From IMG/VR virus record IMGVR_UViG_3300031236_000004, positions 1 through 64,000 of that record: a stretch of DNA of 64,000 bases. One strand, written 5' to 3'. Numbering within the stretch: position 1 is the stretch's first letter; each line of letters opens with the position of its first letter. Both the position numbers and the translations under genes were made by a program. The DNA comes from a virus. The notes beneath the pieces are model-generated. The model was not told the origin of the DNA and did not search any database. It saw only the letters and a list, made by a program, of their open reading frames with translations. Positions 56,009 to 64,000 of this stretch are shown in pieces.

Positions 56009-56992
56009 ATGGTCGTGGATCAGTTCTCAGACCCCGTGCTGGCCAACCTGGCTCGGCGCGTGGTCGACCGGCCCAAGCTCGCGGCGGCGCTCAAGGACTT
56101 CGACGTCGACCCCGCGGAGGCCGAGTCTCTCCCCGACGGGGCCTTCGCCTGGCCCGAGAAGCGGGCCTTTCCCCTCCACGGCCGCGAGCACGCGATGATG
56201 TCGCGGGCCTACAGCGAAGACCTGCCGGGCCTGCCGGCGCACGTCGCGACCGCCATCAAGCAGGCCTGCGCCGTCTACCTCGTCGACGACGCGCTGTACG
56301 CGCGCACCAAGGTCGCCGCCGCGCCGCCGCCCGCGAGCGACTACCTCCTCCCCGACATCCGCAGGCTCCGCGTCACCGACGCCGCGCAGGTCAAGGTCGC
56401 CGAGGAGCGACTCCGCACCGAGGGGAGTCGGCTCTCGCTCGAGCACCGCGCGCTCGCGAGCGCCAACCTGGCGCGGAAGGCGGCCAACTACGGCGTCAGC
56501 CTGCGCCCGGAGACGCTGAAGATGGCGGGCGTGGCCGTCACCGATCGGCGGACGCTCGTCGACTGGCTCGAGGCCCGCTACGAGGCCGCGCCGGCCGAGC
56601 ACAAGGACGGCTACCGCAAGCTCGCGGGCGCGGCCTCCAGGCTCCCGACCGAGCTTCGCGACCGAGAGGTGCAGGTCAAGCTCGCCGAGGCCATCCAGGA
56701 GCTGGACGAGAGCGCGGGACTCGACCGGCACTGGGGCCGCCGCCTCCTCGACCCCGTCCTGACCGTGTTCAACACGAAGACCGCGGGCCCTGGCGTCACG
56801 CTCGCCGGGCGCCACATCCCGATGGCTCGCCTGGCGGCCTACCCGTCGAGCTTCTACTCCGACGTGCTCGGCCCCGACATCGTGCGCGAGGCCTCCGACG
56901 GCGCGGGCCAGTTCGACCCCTACAAGCTCGCCGCGGTGCTCGGCACCCTGCCCGTCGACATGCAGCGCGTGCTCTCCGCGCAGATGCGCTGA
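56009..56992 (+). CDS. hypothetical protein, divergent from VWA gene
   Basis: 327 residues, ATG start. DVDPAEAESLPDGAFAWPEK followed by RAFPLHGREHAMMSRAY (about 32-68) looks like a signature of phage virion or maturation-related proteins (FAW...FPL...H), but I cannot name the family. The rest is helical with a YPSSFYSDVLGPD region near 280. Together with the next gene it forms a two-gene operon between the VWA and MoxR genes. Confidence 0.65.
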   Translation: MVVDQFSDPVLANLARRVVDRPKLAAALKDFDVDPAEAESLPDGAFAWPEKRAFPLHGREHAMMSRAYSEDLPGLPAHVATAIKQACAVYLVDDALYARTKVAAAPPPASDYLLPDIRRLRVTDAAQVKVAEERLRTEGSRLSLEHRALASANLARKAANYGVSLRPETLKMAGVAVTDRRTLVDWLEARYEAAPAEHKDGYRKLAGAASRLPTELRDREVQVKLAEAIQELDESAGLDRHWGRRLLDPVLTVFNTKTAGPGVTLAGRHIPMARLAAYPSSFYSDVLGPDIVREASDGAGQFDPYKLAAVLGTLPVDMQRVLSAQMR

Positions 56993-56995
56993 GGC

Positions 56996-57649
56996 GTGTC
57001 GGCGCAGACCATCCTGCTCGACGAGGGCGCGTCCCCCGTCGGCCTCGTGCGCGCGGCTCGGGCGCGGCTCGGCGACTTCGTCGCACATGAGCCCGAGTCG
57101 ATCTGGATTGAGTTGCAGCACCAAGACGTCGACGTGCCAGTCGGCAACCGGTCGAAGCTCATGGCGTGCGTCGCGCTCCTGCTGGTGCCGTCGTTCTACT
57201 GGGACGCGATCGTCTTCGAGAAGACCGCGCTCGCCTTCGCCGGCGTCCCCGGCAACCCGGAGATCCTCGAGGAGGCGACGCCCGCGCAGCTCGCGTCGGC
57301 CGTCGCCGAGGCCGCCGCGGTCATCCGCGACGCCCGGAACACGTCGTGGGAGTTCGAGTCGGAGCCGCGCGCGTACGCGGGCGTCGTCCTGCACCGGGCG
57401 GGCTTCGTCCTGGCGCCGGCGGGGCTCGACTTCGCGCAGCGAGCCCTGTCGCGCGAGAACGGACCCGAGGCCGAGGACCTGCTGGGTCAGGTGAGGAAGC
57501 GCTGGGCCGGCGTCAGCACCGACCACCTCGAGCAGCTCTCCCTCGGGGAGACCGCCGTCGACGTCCAGATCGCGCGCCTCGCCGCCGTCGCGCTGCGCGT
57601 CCGAGAGCGCGCCGAGCGCGCGCGGCGCGACCTGGCCGACGTCGCATGA
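56996..57649 (+). CDS. hypothetical protein
   Basis: 217 residues, GTG start three bases after the previous stop. Helical, with SKLMACVALLLVPSFYWDAI near residue 55 as a hydrophobic segment, and an Arg/Ala-rich C-terminal helix (RVRERAERARRDLADV). Not recognised. Confidence 0.6.
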   Translation: MSAQTILLDEGASPVGLVRAARARLGDFVAHEPESIWIELQHQDVDVPVGNRSKLMACVALLLVPSFYWDAIVFEKTALAFAGVPGNPEILEEATPAQLASAVAEAAAVIRDARNTSWEFESEPRAYAGVVLHRAGFVLAPAGLDFAQRALSRENGPEAEDLLGQVRKRWAGVSTDHLEQLSLGETAVDVQIARLAAVALRVRERAERARRDLADVA

Positions 57650-57672
57650 GGCCGGCTGCGCCACCGCCGGGC

Positions 57673-58941
57673 CTACGCGTCCTTCTTCTGCGCGGCCGTG
57701 CGGGCCATGTGCAGCCGGGCCACCGCCGCGCCGTAGCTCTTGATCGGAGCGAACAGCTGGTTCAACTTCGTCAGGTAGCTCTTGGCGTCGACGCCCACGC
57801 GCTGCGACTCGTCGCCCATCTTGGTGAAGAAGGACATGAGGATCTCGGGGGGCAGGTCCGCGACGAAGGCCGCGAGCGGGTCGACGATCGTGGCGGGGTC
57901 GCGCTTGAGGTCCGCGAAGATCCGGACGACGATTCCCGTCGTCAGCTGCGAGACCTTGTCGTACCGGCCGCCGTCCTCGGTGAGGTAGGCCTTGAACCGG
58001 GCCTGGACCTCCGAGTTCGGCGCGTAGGTGGTCATCACGTCCTCGGCGGTGACCAGCAGCGTGTGGTCCCTGACGTACTCGAGGAACTCGGCCGCCGACG
58101 CGGACCCGATCGAGCCGGCGATGGACACGCGGGCGGTTACGCTGTCCAGCGGGATGCCAGCGTCCTCGAGCTTGTAGCAGTCGCGGGAGACGGACTCCCA
58201 GGTGGCCGGACAGGCGAAGGCCTTGCCCGCGCCGAGGGCCAGCTCGTCGTAGCCGGCGGAGGGCACCGCGCCGAGGTACGCCACGACGCGACCGTGGAAC
58301 TTGGCCTTCTGGGCGTAGGCCATGAAATCGCCGTAGCTGTACCCGATGCCGAAGCACTTCAGGCGCCGGCGCATAGCCGGGTCCTTCTCGAACTCGTTGA
58401 CCGAGAACCCGCTGCCCGACGGGTTCATCGTGGCGACGATCTGGACGCAGTCGGGGAGCGCGACGTCGCCGATCATGCGGTCGCCGATCAGGACGAACGC
58501 GGCCCGCGTGACGGACTTGTCCGAGGCCCGGTTCAGCTCCTCGATCGCGAGGATCGGGCACATGTCCTTGGGCACCTTGCCGCCGTACTTGTCCGTCATC
58601 GCGTCGCTCCACTCGAGCAGGCGCTGGAAGGTCCTCGGGATCCGCTGGTCGAAGTAGACCTTCGTGCCCTCGGCCGTCGTCGGGATGAAGAAGCCCTCCT
58701 GCGTGGCGGTCGGCATGAAGACGGGCACGTAGGGCACGCCCTTGCCGCCGTTGCGGCGCGCGGCCACCTGCTTGGGGATGGCGGTCTTGCCGATGCCGGA
58801 GGGCCCGATGGCGCACGCCACGTCGATGGACCCCGCGTGCAGGTCGATCTGCCTTTCGAACTCGCGGGGGCCCGTGTGCTCGATGCCGAGCTTGGAGGTG
58901 AAGGTGTCCTCGGCCACCTTGGGGACGTCGGTCTTGCTCAT
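57673..58941 (-). CDS. MoxR-type AAA ATPase
   Basis: 422 residues from the ATG at 58941 with AAGGA eight bases upstream. Walker A GPSGIGKT at 46-53, Walker B region PILAIEELNRASDKSV near 118, sensor 1 ATMNPSGSGF, then an arginine-rich RRRLKCFGI. Order and AxxNP are typical of MoxR AAA+ ATPases that act with VWA proteins to remodel or activate targets. Its likely partner is the VWA metallopeptidase at 54560. No known substrate. Confidence 0.8.
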   Translation of the reverse strand: MSKTDVPKVAEDTFTSKLGIEHTGPREFERQIDLHAGSIDVACAIGPSGIGKTAIPKQVAARRNGGKGVPYVPVFMPTATQEGFFIPTTAEGTKVYFDQRIPRTFQRLLEWSDAMTDKYGGKVPKDMCPILAIEELNRASDKSVTRAAFVLIGDRMIGDVALPDCVQIVATMNPSGSGFSVNEFEKDPAMRRRLKCFGIGYSYGDFMAYAQKAKFHGRVVAYLGAVPSAGYDELALGAGKAFACPATWESVSRDCYKLEDAGIPLDSVTARVSIAGSIGSASAAEFLEYVRDHTLLVTAEDVMTTYAPNSEVQARFKAYLTEDGGRYDKVSQLTTGIVVRIFADLKRDPATIVDPLAAFVADLPPEILMSFFTKMGDESQRVGVDAKSYLTKLNQLFAPIKSYGAAVARLHMARTAAQKKDA

Positions 58942-58980
58942 CGTCGTGGTTCCTTTGTTGTATCGTTTGGTTAGTAGCTC

Positions 58981-61731
58981 GTGGCGGAAGCAGTCTACAG
59001 GTCGACGATCGCGCAGGGGTTGTTCTACGTGGACGGCAAGCCCCTGTCGCTCGCGGACTACCCGATGTTCGAGGCCGTGTACGACGGCCAGTACTCGCGC
59101 ATCCTGCTCAAGACTGCACGTCAAGTTTCCAAAAGTACGACGCTCGCCGCCTTCATGATCGCGGAGGCCATCGCGGTCGTCCCGTTCAAGTCGTACTACG
59201 TCTCACCCACGCAGGAGCAGACCCGGAAGTTCTCGCACACGCGCGCTGCGAAGATCCTGGCGTACAGCCCAGACGTGCGGAAGAAGTACATCGGCCCGGA
59301 GTCCATCGACAACGTCTACCTGCGCATACTCAAGAACGGCTCGGAGATGGCGTTCACGTACGCCATGGACGACCCGGACAGGGCGCGCGGCTACTCGGCG
59401 GACCGAACGTGTTTCGACGCGACTGCCGAAGTCCTCACGCGCGTGGGTTGGAAGCTCGTGCGCGCCTTGACGCCGACCGACGAGGTCGGGGTGCTCGCAC
59501 CGGACGGCGCGCTCGAGTGGCACCGACCCACGCGACTCATTCAGTTCCGCCACAAAGGCTCGATGGTTTGCTTCACCCACCACGGCGTTTCACTTCGAGT
59601 GACCTCCAACCACAAGATGTGGGTGAACTTTAGAGTCAAGACCTCACCTACCTTCAAGACGCCAGATGTTTGGGAGTTCGTTGAAGCGGGGTCTCTGGCG
59701 AACACGACGCGCATGGGCTTCAAGTTCACGGGTCGCGCTGTCCTGCGCGGGAGTCAGGTGCCGCAGGTTAAGGTGCTCGAGGGCGGGGAAGGCTATGAAG
59801 TAAGTCGGCGTTCGCTCTCGATCCCATTTCTGGAATTCGCCGAGTTGGTGGGTTGGTACCTCTCCGAGGGCTCGATCGTCTGGAAGATGCTCAACGGTCG
59901 TCGCCAAGCGCGCGGCGGCGCAGGTGTGTTCTCGAACGGGTTCGCACCGCGCCGCGCGCCGAAGGGCGTCTCGATCGTGCAATGTCCGGGACCCCATGCA
60001 GACCGCATCAAGCGGTGCCTCCGTGCCTGCGGCCTCGTGTTTTCTGCACACCCAACTGAATACCAAACCAGCAGGGGCGCACGCCTCACGCACGCGTACG
60101 TCGTCACATCCGCACAGCTCGGCAGCTACTTCGAGGGGCAGGGGCTCTGCCGGGATAAGCACATTCCAGAAGAGTTCTTTGAACATCCAGCCGCACTGAC
60201 GCGGCTGTTGGAGAGCCTTCACTTCGGAGATGCGACCATGCGCGATGGGACACTGCGCACGCGTTCGAAGCGTCTGGCGGATGACGTCCACCGCGCGTGG
60301 ACCCTGCTCGGGCGGTCTTCTGCCATCCACACGCGAATGATGGCGCCGCGCCCCGGCGCTCCTTTGGAGCCTCTGTACGAGGTTCAGGCCTTCAAATACG
60401 ACTACCACGTGTTCTGGCGGCCCGAATTCGAGTCGAAGAAGCGCGTCGTCGTAGAACAGGTTGTAGACGAGGACGTCTTCTGCTTCACCGTCAAACACCA
60501 TCGTCCGATCGTGCGCGGCGGATTTGGACAGAGACCTATCGTTACGGGTCAGTGCTTCGACGAAGTGCAGGACATGGTCTTCGAGGCGGTCATCCCAGTC
60601 ATCGAGGAGTGCATGGCGGCGTCGAAGTATCAGTACTCCTCGTACTGCGGCACGCCCAAGACGATGGAGAACACCATCGAGGTCCTGTGGGGGCTCTCGT
60701 CGCAGACCGAGTGGTGCATGCGGTGCGACGCGTGCTCGAAGTGGACGTTCGTCGCGAGCACGAAGGCGATCGGGAAGAAGGGGCTCATCTGCCTCTCGTG
60801 CGGCGGCCTCCTGAATCCGCGCAACGGCAAGTGGATCGACATGGCGAGCGGCCAGGGCATCAAGGGCTTCCACATCAGCCAGGCGATCATGCCGACGAAC
60901 GTACCGGCCGCGTGGCAGCCGGGGACGGAGGGGTACGACGTCGCCGTCGACCGCTGGGAGAAGCTGCTCTACAAGATGGAGTCGCCGCTCTACGGCGAGT
61001 CCAAGTTCCTCAACGAGTGCATCGGCGTCAGCACGTCGACCGGCGTCCGCCTCCTCACCAAGGAGATCCTCGAGGCCCTCTGCGACGACAAGCTCGCCAT
61101 CACGCGGCTGCCGACCCCGACCTCGCTCCAGGGCATCGTCCGCGTCGTCGCCGGCGTCGACTGGTCCGGCGGCGGCGGCGAGGTCAAGGGCAGCGAGGGC
61201 CTCTACAAGTCCCGCACGGTGTTCCACGTCTGGGGTCAGCAGCCGGACGGCAGGCTCCGCACGCTCACCTCGAAGGTCTTCCCCAACGGGCATGCCACCG
61301 GCTGGATCGACGAGATCGTCGAGTTGTGCAACGCCTGGGGCGTTCAGATGGTCGGCTGCGACGCCGGTGAGGGCGCGCTCGCCAACTCGTTCCTGCGCCA
61401 GCGCCTCGGCGACCAGCGGGTCCTCGCGTTCAAGTACCAGATGATGTCGAAGCCGCTCGAGTGGAACCCCGCCGCGCTGACGTACAACGTCGACAAGACC
61501 ACGATGGTCGACACCTACGCGCGCATGCTGCTCCACAAGCAGGTCGTCTACCCGAACCTCCGGGACGCGAAGGTGGCCATCGACGACATCCTCAACGTCT
61601 ACGAGGAGATCACGCCGAGGGGCATGAGGGTCTGGAAGCACTCGCCGGTGATGCCTGACGACAGTCTTCACGCCCAAATTTTCGCGTGGTTAGCCTGGGG
61701 CGTGCTGTCGGGGAACCTGAAGTTCAACTAG
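58981..61731 (+). CDS. terL: terminase large subunit, intein-containing
   Basis: 916 residues before splicing, 535 after; GTG start. DNA-packaging motor and nuclease. ATPase: ARQVSKST near 46-53 (Walker-A-like, as in T4 gp17 SRQLGKTT), Walker B in CFDEVQDMVFEAVIP restored after splicing, TPKT coupling element after SSYCG. A zinc knuckle CMRCDACSKW with LICLSCGG follows. Nuclease: VAGVDWSGGGG, GCDAGEGALAN and PDDSLHAQIF carry the acidic residues. The intein sits between SADRT and CFDEVQ, next to the ATPase acidic pair. Small subunit is not visible in the window. Confidence 0.85.
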   Translation: MAEAVYRSTIAQGLFYVDGKPLSLADYPMFEAVYDGQYSRILLKTARQVSKSTTLAAFMIAEAIAVVPFKSYYVSPTQEQTRKFSHTRAAKILAYSPDVRKKYIGPESIDNVYLRILKNGSEMAFTYAMDDPDRARGYSADRTCFDATAEVLTRVGWKLVRALTPTDEVGVLAPDGALEWHRPTRLIQFRHKGSMVCFTHHGVSLRVTSNHKMWVNFRVKTSPTFKTPDVWEFVEAGSLANTTRMGFKFTGRAVLRGSQVPQVKVLEGGEGYEVSRRSLSIPFLEFAELVGWYLSEGSIVWKMLNGRRQARGGAGVFSNGFAPRRAPKGVSIVQCPGPHADRIKRCLRACGLVFSAHPTEYQTSRGARLTHAYVVTSAQLGSYFEGQGLCRDKHIPEEFFEHPAALTRLLESLHFGDATMRDGTLRTRSKRLADDVHRAWTLLGRSSAIHTRMMAPRPGAPLEPLYEVQAFKYDYHVFWRPEFESKKRVVVEQVVDEDVFCFTVKHHRPIVRGGFGQRPIVTGQCFDEVQDMVFEAVIPVIEECMAASKYQYSSYCGTPKTMENTIEVLWGLSSQTEWCMRCDACSKWTFVASTKAIGKKGLICLSCGGLLNPRNGKWIDMASGQGIKGFHISQAIMPTNVPAAWQPGTEGYDVAVDRWEKLLYKMESPLYGESKFLNECIGVSTSTGVRLLTKEILEALCDDKLAITRLPTPTSLQGIVRVVAGVDWSGGGGEVKGSEGLYKSRTVFHVWGQQPDGRLRTLTSKVFPNGHATGWIDEIVELCNAWGVQMVGCDAGEGALANSFLRQRLGDQRVLAFKYQMMSKPLEWNPAALTYNVDKTTMVDTYARMLLHKQVVYPNLRDAKVAIDDILNVYEEITPRGMRVWKHSPVMPDDSLHAQIFAWLAWGVLSGNLKFN
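59410..60552 (+). mobile_element. intein of terminase large subunit (381 aa)
   Basis: Begins CFDATAEVLTRVGWK and ends QRPIVTGQ, followed by Cys of the extein CFDEVQ. Block B is LRVTSNHKMWV. The C-terminal residue is Gln instead of Asn, an uncommon splicing variant. ELVGWYLSEGSI and ESLHFGDATMRDG are likely LAGLIDADG-type helices. DNA has lower G+C than the extein. Confidence 0.85.
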
Positions 61732-62306
61732 GCCGGCGCCTCGGCGTGCTTCTGGATCCCGGGGCCGTAGATCTCCATCAGGCGCAGGAAGACGCCGCGA
61801 CACGCGTGCGCGTCGGCGAGCGCCGAGTGCGCGTTCTCGTAGGGGATCTTGAAGTAGGCTGCCATCGTGACCAGCTTGACGTTGACCACCAGCCCGGCGC
61901 GCAGCAGGGGCATCGCGAGCGAGACGGTGTCGAGGGAGTGGTAGCTGCCGGGCCACCGCATCGAGTGGTCCGCCAGGGCCGCCTCCAAGAACGCCTTGTC
62001 GAACGGCGTGTTGTGGCACACCAGCATCGTGTCCTTGGCCATCAGCAGCACGTTGATCAGCGCGTCGTGCGCCGAGACGGCCTCGGCGGCCCACTTCTCG
62101 GCGTTGTAGCCGTTGATGGCCGCGGCCTCCGGGTCGACGGGCTTCTTGGGGAACGTCTTGGCCACGTACTCGCCGAGCACGGTCTTGCCGCTGGGGTCGG
62201 TGCGCACGCACGCAACCTCGACGAAGTCGTGCTTCGTCGCGGACAAGCCGCCCGTCTCGAAGTCCAGGAAGAGCAGGTTGTGGTCTTTCAGCGCGGGACG
62301 AGCCAT
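61728..62306 (-). CDS. DEDDh 3'-5' exonuclease (DnaQ-like)
   Basis: 192 residues, ATG start. LLFLDFETGGL carries the DxE of motif 1, LVCHNTPFDKAFLEAALADH motif 2, and NAHSALADAHACRGVF the His-x4-Asp of motif 3. Acts as a proof-reading or DNA-degrading exonuclease. Its stop overlaps the terminase stop (CTAG). A GTGCCATAAACC element lies 52 bases before the ATG. Confidence 0.85.
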   Translation of the reverse strand: MARPALKDHNLLFLDFETGGLSATKHDFVEVACVRTDPSGKTVLGEYVAKTFPKKPVDPEAAAINGYNAEKWAAEAVSAHDALINVLLMAKDTMLVCHNTPFDKAFLEAALADHSMRWPGSYHSLDTVSLAMPLLRAGLVVNVKLVTMAAYFKIPYENAHSALADAHACRGVFLRLMEIYGPGIQKHAEAPA

Positions 62307-62356
62307 CGATGGACCTCTGCGTCCACTTATACCAACGATGCTAGGACTTTTTCCAG

Positions 62357-62368
62357 GGTTTATGGCAC
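62357..62368 (-). promoter_or_regulatory. GTGCCATAAACC element
   Basis: Identical over 12 bases to 22730-22741. Upstream of the exonuclease gene, in its orientation. Confidence 0.5.
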
Positions 62369-62372
62369 CGAC

Positions 62373-62567
62373 CTAGCGAGACTGCAGGTGCCTGTCCCGC
62401 CTCGGCAGGTACTGCCCGTGCACGCCCGCGAACGACCCGTGCCCCTCGAACAGGCCGCCGCAGAAGCAGCAGACGTAGTCCCGGTATCGCGGGCGGGTGT
62501 GGATGCAGTGGTGCGGGTGCTCCTCGTTGTCCTCGGGCGACGAGGGGCAGGTGCCCTCGCCCCTCAC
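62373..62567 (-). CDS. small Cys/His zinc protein
   Basis: 64 residues, GTG in a GTGA overlap. GTCPSSPEDNEEHPHHCIHT then YVCCFCGGLFEG give four to five Cys and three His. Probably one zinc site. It does not have the GVxH order of the CIxC family. Confidence 0.65.
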   Translation of the reverse strand: MRGEGTCPSSPEDNEEHPHHCIHTRPRYRDYVCCFCGGLFEGHGSFAGVHGQYLPRRDRHLQSR

Positions 62568-63271
62568 GGCTTCCGCACCCACTGGAAGCGGGGGTCAGTG
62601 AGGTAGTCCTCGTCAGCGCACTGCCGACACAACGAGAAGATCGCAACCCGTCGCACGTCCCCGGGCTCGAACTGGTCGAACGTCATCTTCGCGATGCCGG
62701 TCGCATCGTGCGCGGGGCGCATCTCGTGCGGGTGCGTGCCCCACTGGGAGCACGTCATCACCGCCAGCCGCTCCAATTCGGCGATCACCTTGAGGTGATC
62801 TGGGTCCGTAGTACATGCGGACCATCCACGTGCGAGACGTCCAATCGCTTCGCGCAGGACCTGGACGTGCGGGACGCGCTTCTCTTTGTTGACCTGCTCG
62901 CCCGTATACGTGCCGGACGCGATCGCATCAAGCCCGGCCTGCGTGGGGCGCCACACCGCCGCAGGGGAGCCCGTCCGCGTGGGCCGCGTTTCCCCGGTAT
63001 CGCGAGCCAGGCCGTCTCTCGCGAGGACGCCGAATCGGGCACTGAACGACGACGAGAACCGCCCGTAGCGAACCTGGGTCGCGTCAGGAGTTGCGCCATC
63101 CGGCTCGACGGCGACCAGGTGCTGCATGATCTCGAGGCGCGCCTGATCCTGCGTCTTGGCGGCAATCTTCGCTGCCGCCTTCGACGTGGCCGTCCCGTTG
63201 TGCGGCAGGGAGCCCAGTCCGCCGTCTTCGTCGTCCGTGTCGTCCTCATCACTGCCGTCGTCGTTGCTCAT
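62564..63271 (-). CDS. hypothetical protein, possible winged-helix regulator
   Basis: 235 residues, ATG in an ATGA overlap with the polymerase gene. Acidic N-terminus (SDEDDTDDEDGG). Residues about 28-115 (TSKAAAKIAAKTQDQARLEI, then FGVLARDGLARDTGETR and VWRPTQAG) resemble a winged-helix domain with a beta wing. The C-terminal half has TCSQWGTHPHEMRP and SLCRQCADEDY, a Cys/His group likely to bind zinc. Confidence 0.65.
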   Translation of the reverse strand: MSNDDGSDEDDTDDEDGGLGSLPHNGTATSKAAAKIAAKTQDQARLEIMQHLVAVEPDGATPDATQVRYGRFSSSFSARFGVLARDGLARDTGETRPTRTGSPAAVWRPTQAGLDAIASGTYTGEQVNKEKRVPHVQVLREAIGRLARGWSACTTDPDHLKVIAELERLAVMTCSQWGTHPHEMRPAHDATGIAKMTFDQFEPGDVRRVAIFSLCRQCADEDYLTDPRFQWVRKP

Positions 63272-64000
63272 GATGCCTGTGCCTCCTCTTCCTCATCCTC
63301 TTTGGTGTCGAACATCGAATCCGCCTGCTTGCCGTCCTCGTCGACGACGAAGTCGTTGAGCGCGTCCTGGTCGAGCAGCTCCATCAGCTCCTGCTCCTGC
63401 GTCATGGCGAGCCCCGGGTTCTTCTTGAGGTAGTCGTCGAGCGCGATGGTCTCGCCGTAGCTCGGGCCGACCGCGATGTCGTACGCGAAGTCGACCGGCA
63501 GCCAGGCGTACTTCTCGCGGACGCGCTGGACGCAATAGTAGTCGAAGAACGCCTTCGCCTTGTGCAGGTGCTTCTTCTTGATCACGCCCACGATCGAGTC
63601 GTGGACCGTGATGCAGAGCCGGCCACCCAGCTCGTGGATGTGCTCGAAGATCTCGATGAGCTGCGCGATGACGATGTCCGACGACGTCGACTGGATCTTC
63701 ATGTTCTTGCCGCGGCGCTCGGCCTGACCGCGGAAGAAGCCGTTGACGCCCTGGAGCGGGAACCGGCGGCGGCGGCCGAACAGCGTCTCGACGAAGCCCT
63801 TCGCGTGGATCTGCGAGACGACCTCGTCCATGTAGTTCTTCAGCGACGGGAACCGCTCGAACAGCTTGTCGATGATCTGCTGCGCGCGTTCCTCGCTGAC
63901 GCCGGCGGTCTCGGCGATCTTCTTCGCCATCGCGCCGTAGAGGATGCCGAACACGACGCGCTTCACCGTCGTTCGCAGCGCGTTCATCGACAGGCCGAAC
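63268..64000 (-). CDS. polA: DNA polymerase I (family A), N-terminus beyond window
   Basis: Open from the right edge, so at least 243 C-terminal residues are seen. LRTTVKRVVFGILYGAMAKK is motif B (R-x3-K...F..YG) with the O-helix, ETLFGRRRRFPLQ the downstream finger, NMKIQSTSSDIVIAQLIEIF the conserved QxxxxD region and CITVHDSIVGV motif C (VHD plus Ser where Glu is common). Acidic C-terminal tail of about 20 residues (TKEDEEEEAQAS). Replicative or repair polymerase of the phage; the exonuclease domain would lie off the window. Confidence 0.85.
   Translation of the reverse strand, partial: FGLSMNALRTTVKRVVFGILYGAMAKKIAETAGVSEERAQQIIDKLFERFPSLKNYMDEVVSQIHAKGFVETLFGRRRRFPLQGVNGFFRGQAERRGKNMKIQSTSSDIVIAQLIEIFEHIHELGGRLCITVHDSIVGVIKKKHLHKAKAFFDYYCVQRVREKYAWLPVDFAYDIAVGPSYGETIALDDYLKKNPGLAMTQEQELMELLDQDALNDFVVDEDGKQADSMFDTKEDEEEEAQAS

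Noticed and set aside
59644-61677. 677-residue minus ORF opposite the terminase
   Set aside because: Shadow frame with low-complexity Val/Asp/Arg composition.
62373-62567. CIxC-family membership of the 64-residue protein
   Set aside because: Cys/His order is different (CPSS, HHC, CCFC) and the GVxH element is missing.
1-64000. Phage-wide reassignment of TAG to Gln
   Set aside because: Suggested by the amber in ribonucleotide reductase, but many genes end in TAG at sensible places (3594, 7030, 8023, 21684, 45126, 45129, 61728, 61731), and read-through would run them into neighbours.
1-64000. CRISPR arrays and tRNA genes
   Set aside because: No regularly spaced direct repeats were found, and the few gene-free gaps show no cloverleaf-like sequence with a CCA-ready end.

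Overview
This window is a piece of a large, G+C-rich tailed bacteriophage genome with a contractile (myovirus-type) tail. The evidence is an intein-split terminase large subunit, a tail-assembly-chaperone pair with a -1 frameshift site, a 1206-residue tape measure protein, gp25-like and J-like baseplate wedge proteins, and a phage-type replication and nucleotide set (DNA polymerase I, DinG-type helicase, RuvC-like nuclease, RNase HII, DEDDh exonuclease, ThyX, class II ribonucleotide reductase, dNMP kinase, MazG-like protein). No portal, capsid or lysis genes are visible, so the genome extends beyond both ends; the first and last genes are cut. The very high G+C in third codon positions, frequent GTG starts, GP88-like and DUF6283-like proteins and many tiny Cys-pair proteins suggest a high-G+C host, perhaps an actinobacterium. 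That is an inference only.

Layout. 1-14946 (leftward): an almost unbroken train of small genes, most joined by GTGA or ATGA stop/start overlaps, many encoding zinc-ribbon-like proteins. Its centre (1760-4033) is a tandem expansion of one small family with a G-V-x-H element near the N-terminus and a C-I-x-C element near the C-terminus; further copies lie at 7802, 9621, 19815 and 54366. 14981-16414 (+): long ThyX. 16350-18027 (-): zinc protein and GHKL ATPase. 18068-19811 (+): ThyA-N-like domain, HNH endonuclease, dNMP kinase. 19815-24877 (-): small genes, RNase HII, XRE regulator, DinG helicase. 25017-45129 (+): tail module (chaperones, tape measure, hub with lysozyme domain, sigma-like factor, M23-like protein, gp25, J, fibres) with an HNH gene inserted. 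45126-51243 (-): class II ribonucleotide reductase carrying three inteins and an in-frame amber codon, then RuvC. 51321-52671 (+): two structural genes. 52890-55984 (-): membrane peptide, DUF932-like protein, VWA metallopeptidase. 56009-57649 (+): two unknown genes. 57673-58941 (-): MoxR-type AAA ATPase, likely partner of the VWA protein. 58981-61731 (+): terminase with intein. 61728-64000 (-): exonuclease, small proteins, DNA polymerase I.

Themes. (1) Self-splicing and homing elements are dense: four inteins and two free HNH genes in 64 kb, each marked by lower G+C than its surroundings. (2) An RTAAAC element sits at the 5' side of most transcription units, always with the same orientation as the gene, and is a candidate phage-specific promoter or operator. 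(3) The ribonucleotide reductase is interrupted by a TAG in the position where relatives are expected to have Gln. It is either split like the Pseudomonas aeruginosa NrdJa/NrdJb pair, read through, or broken. (4) The small CIxC family is the best candidate here for an undescribed system.
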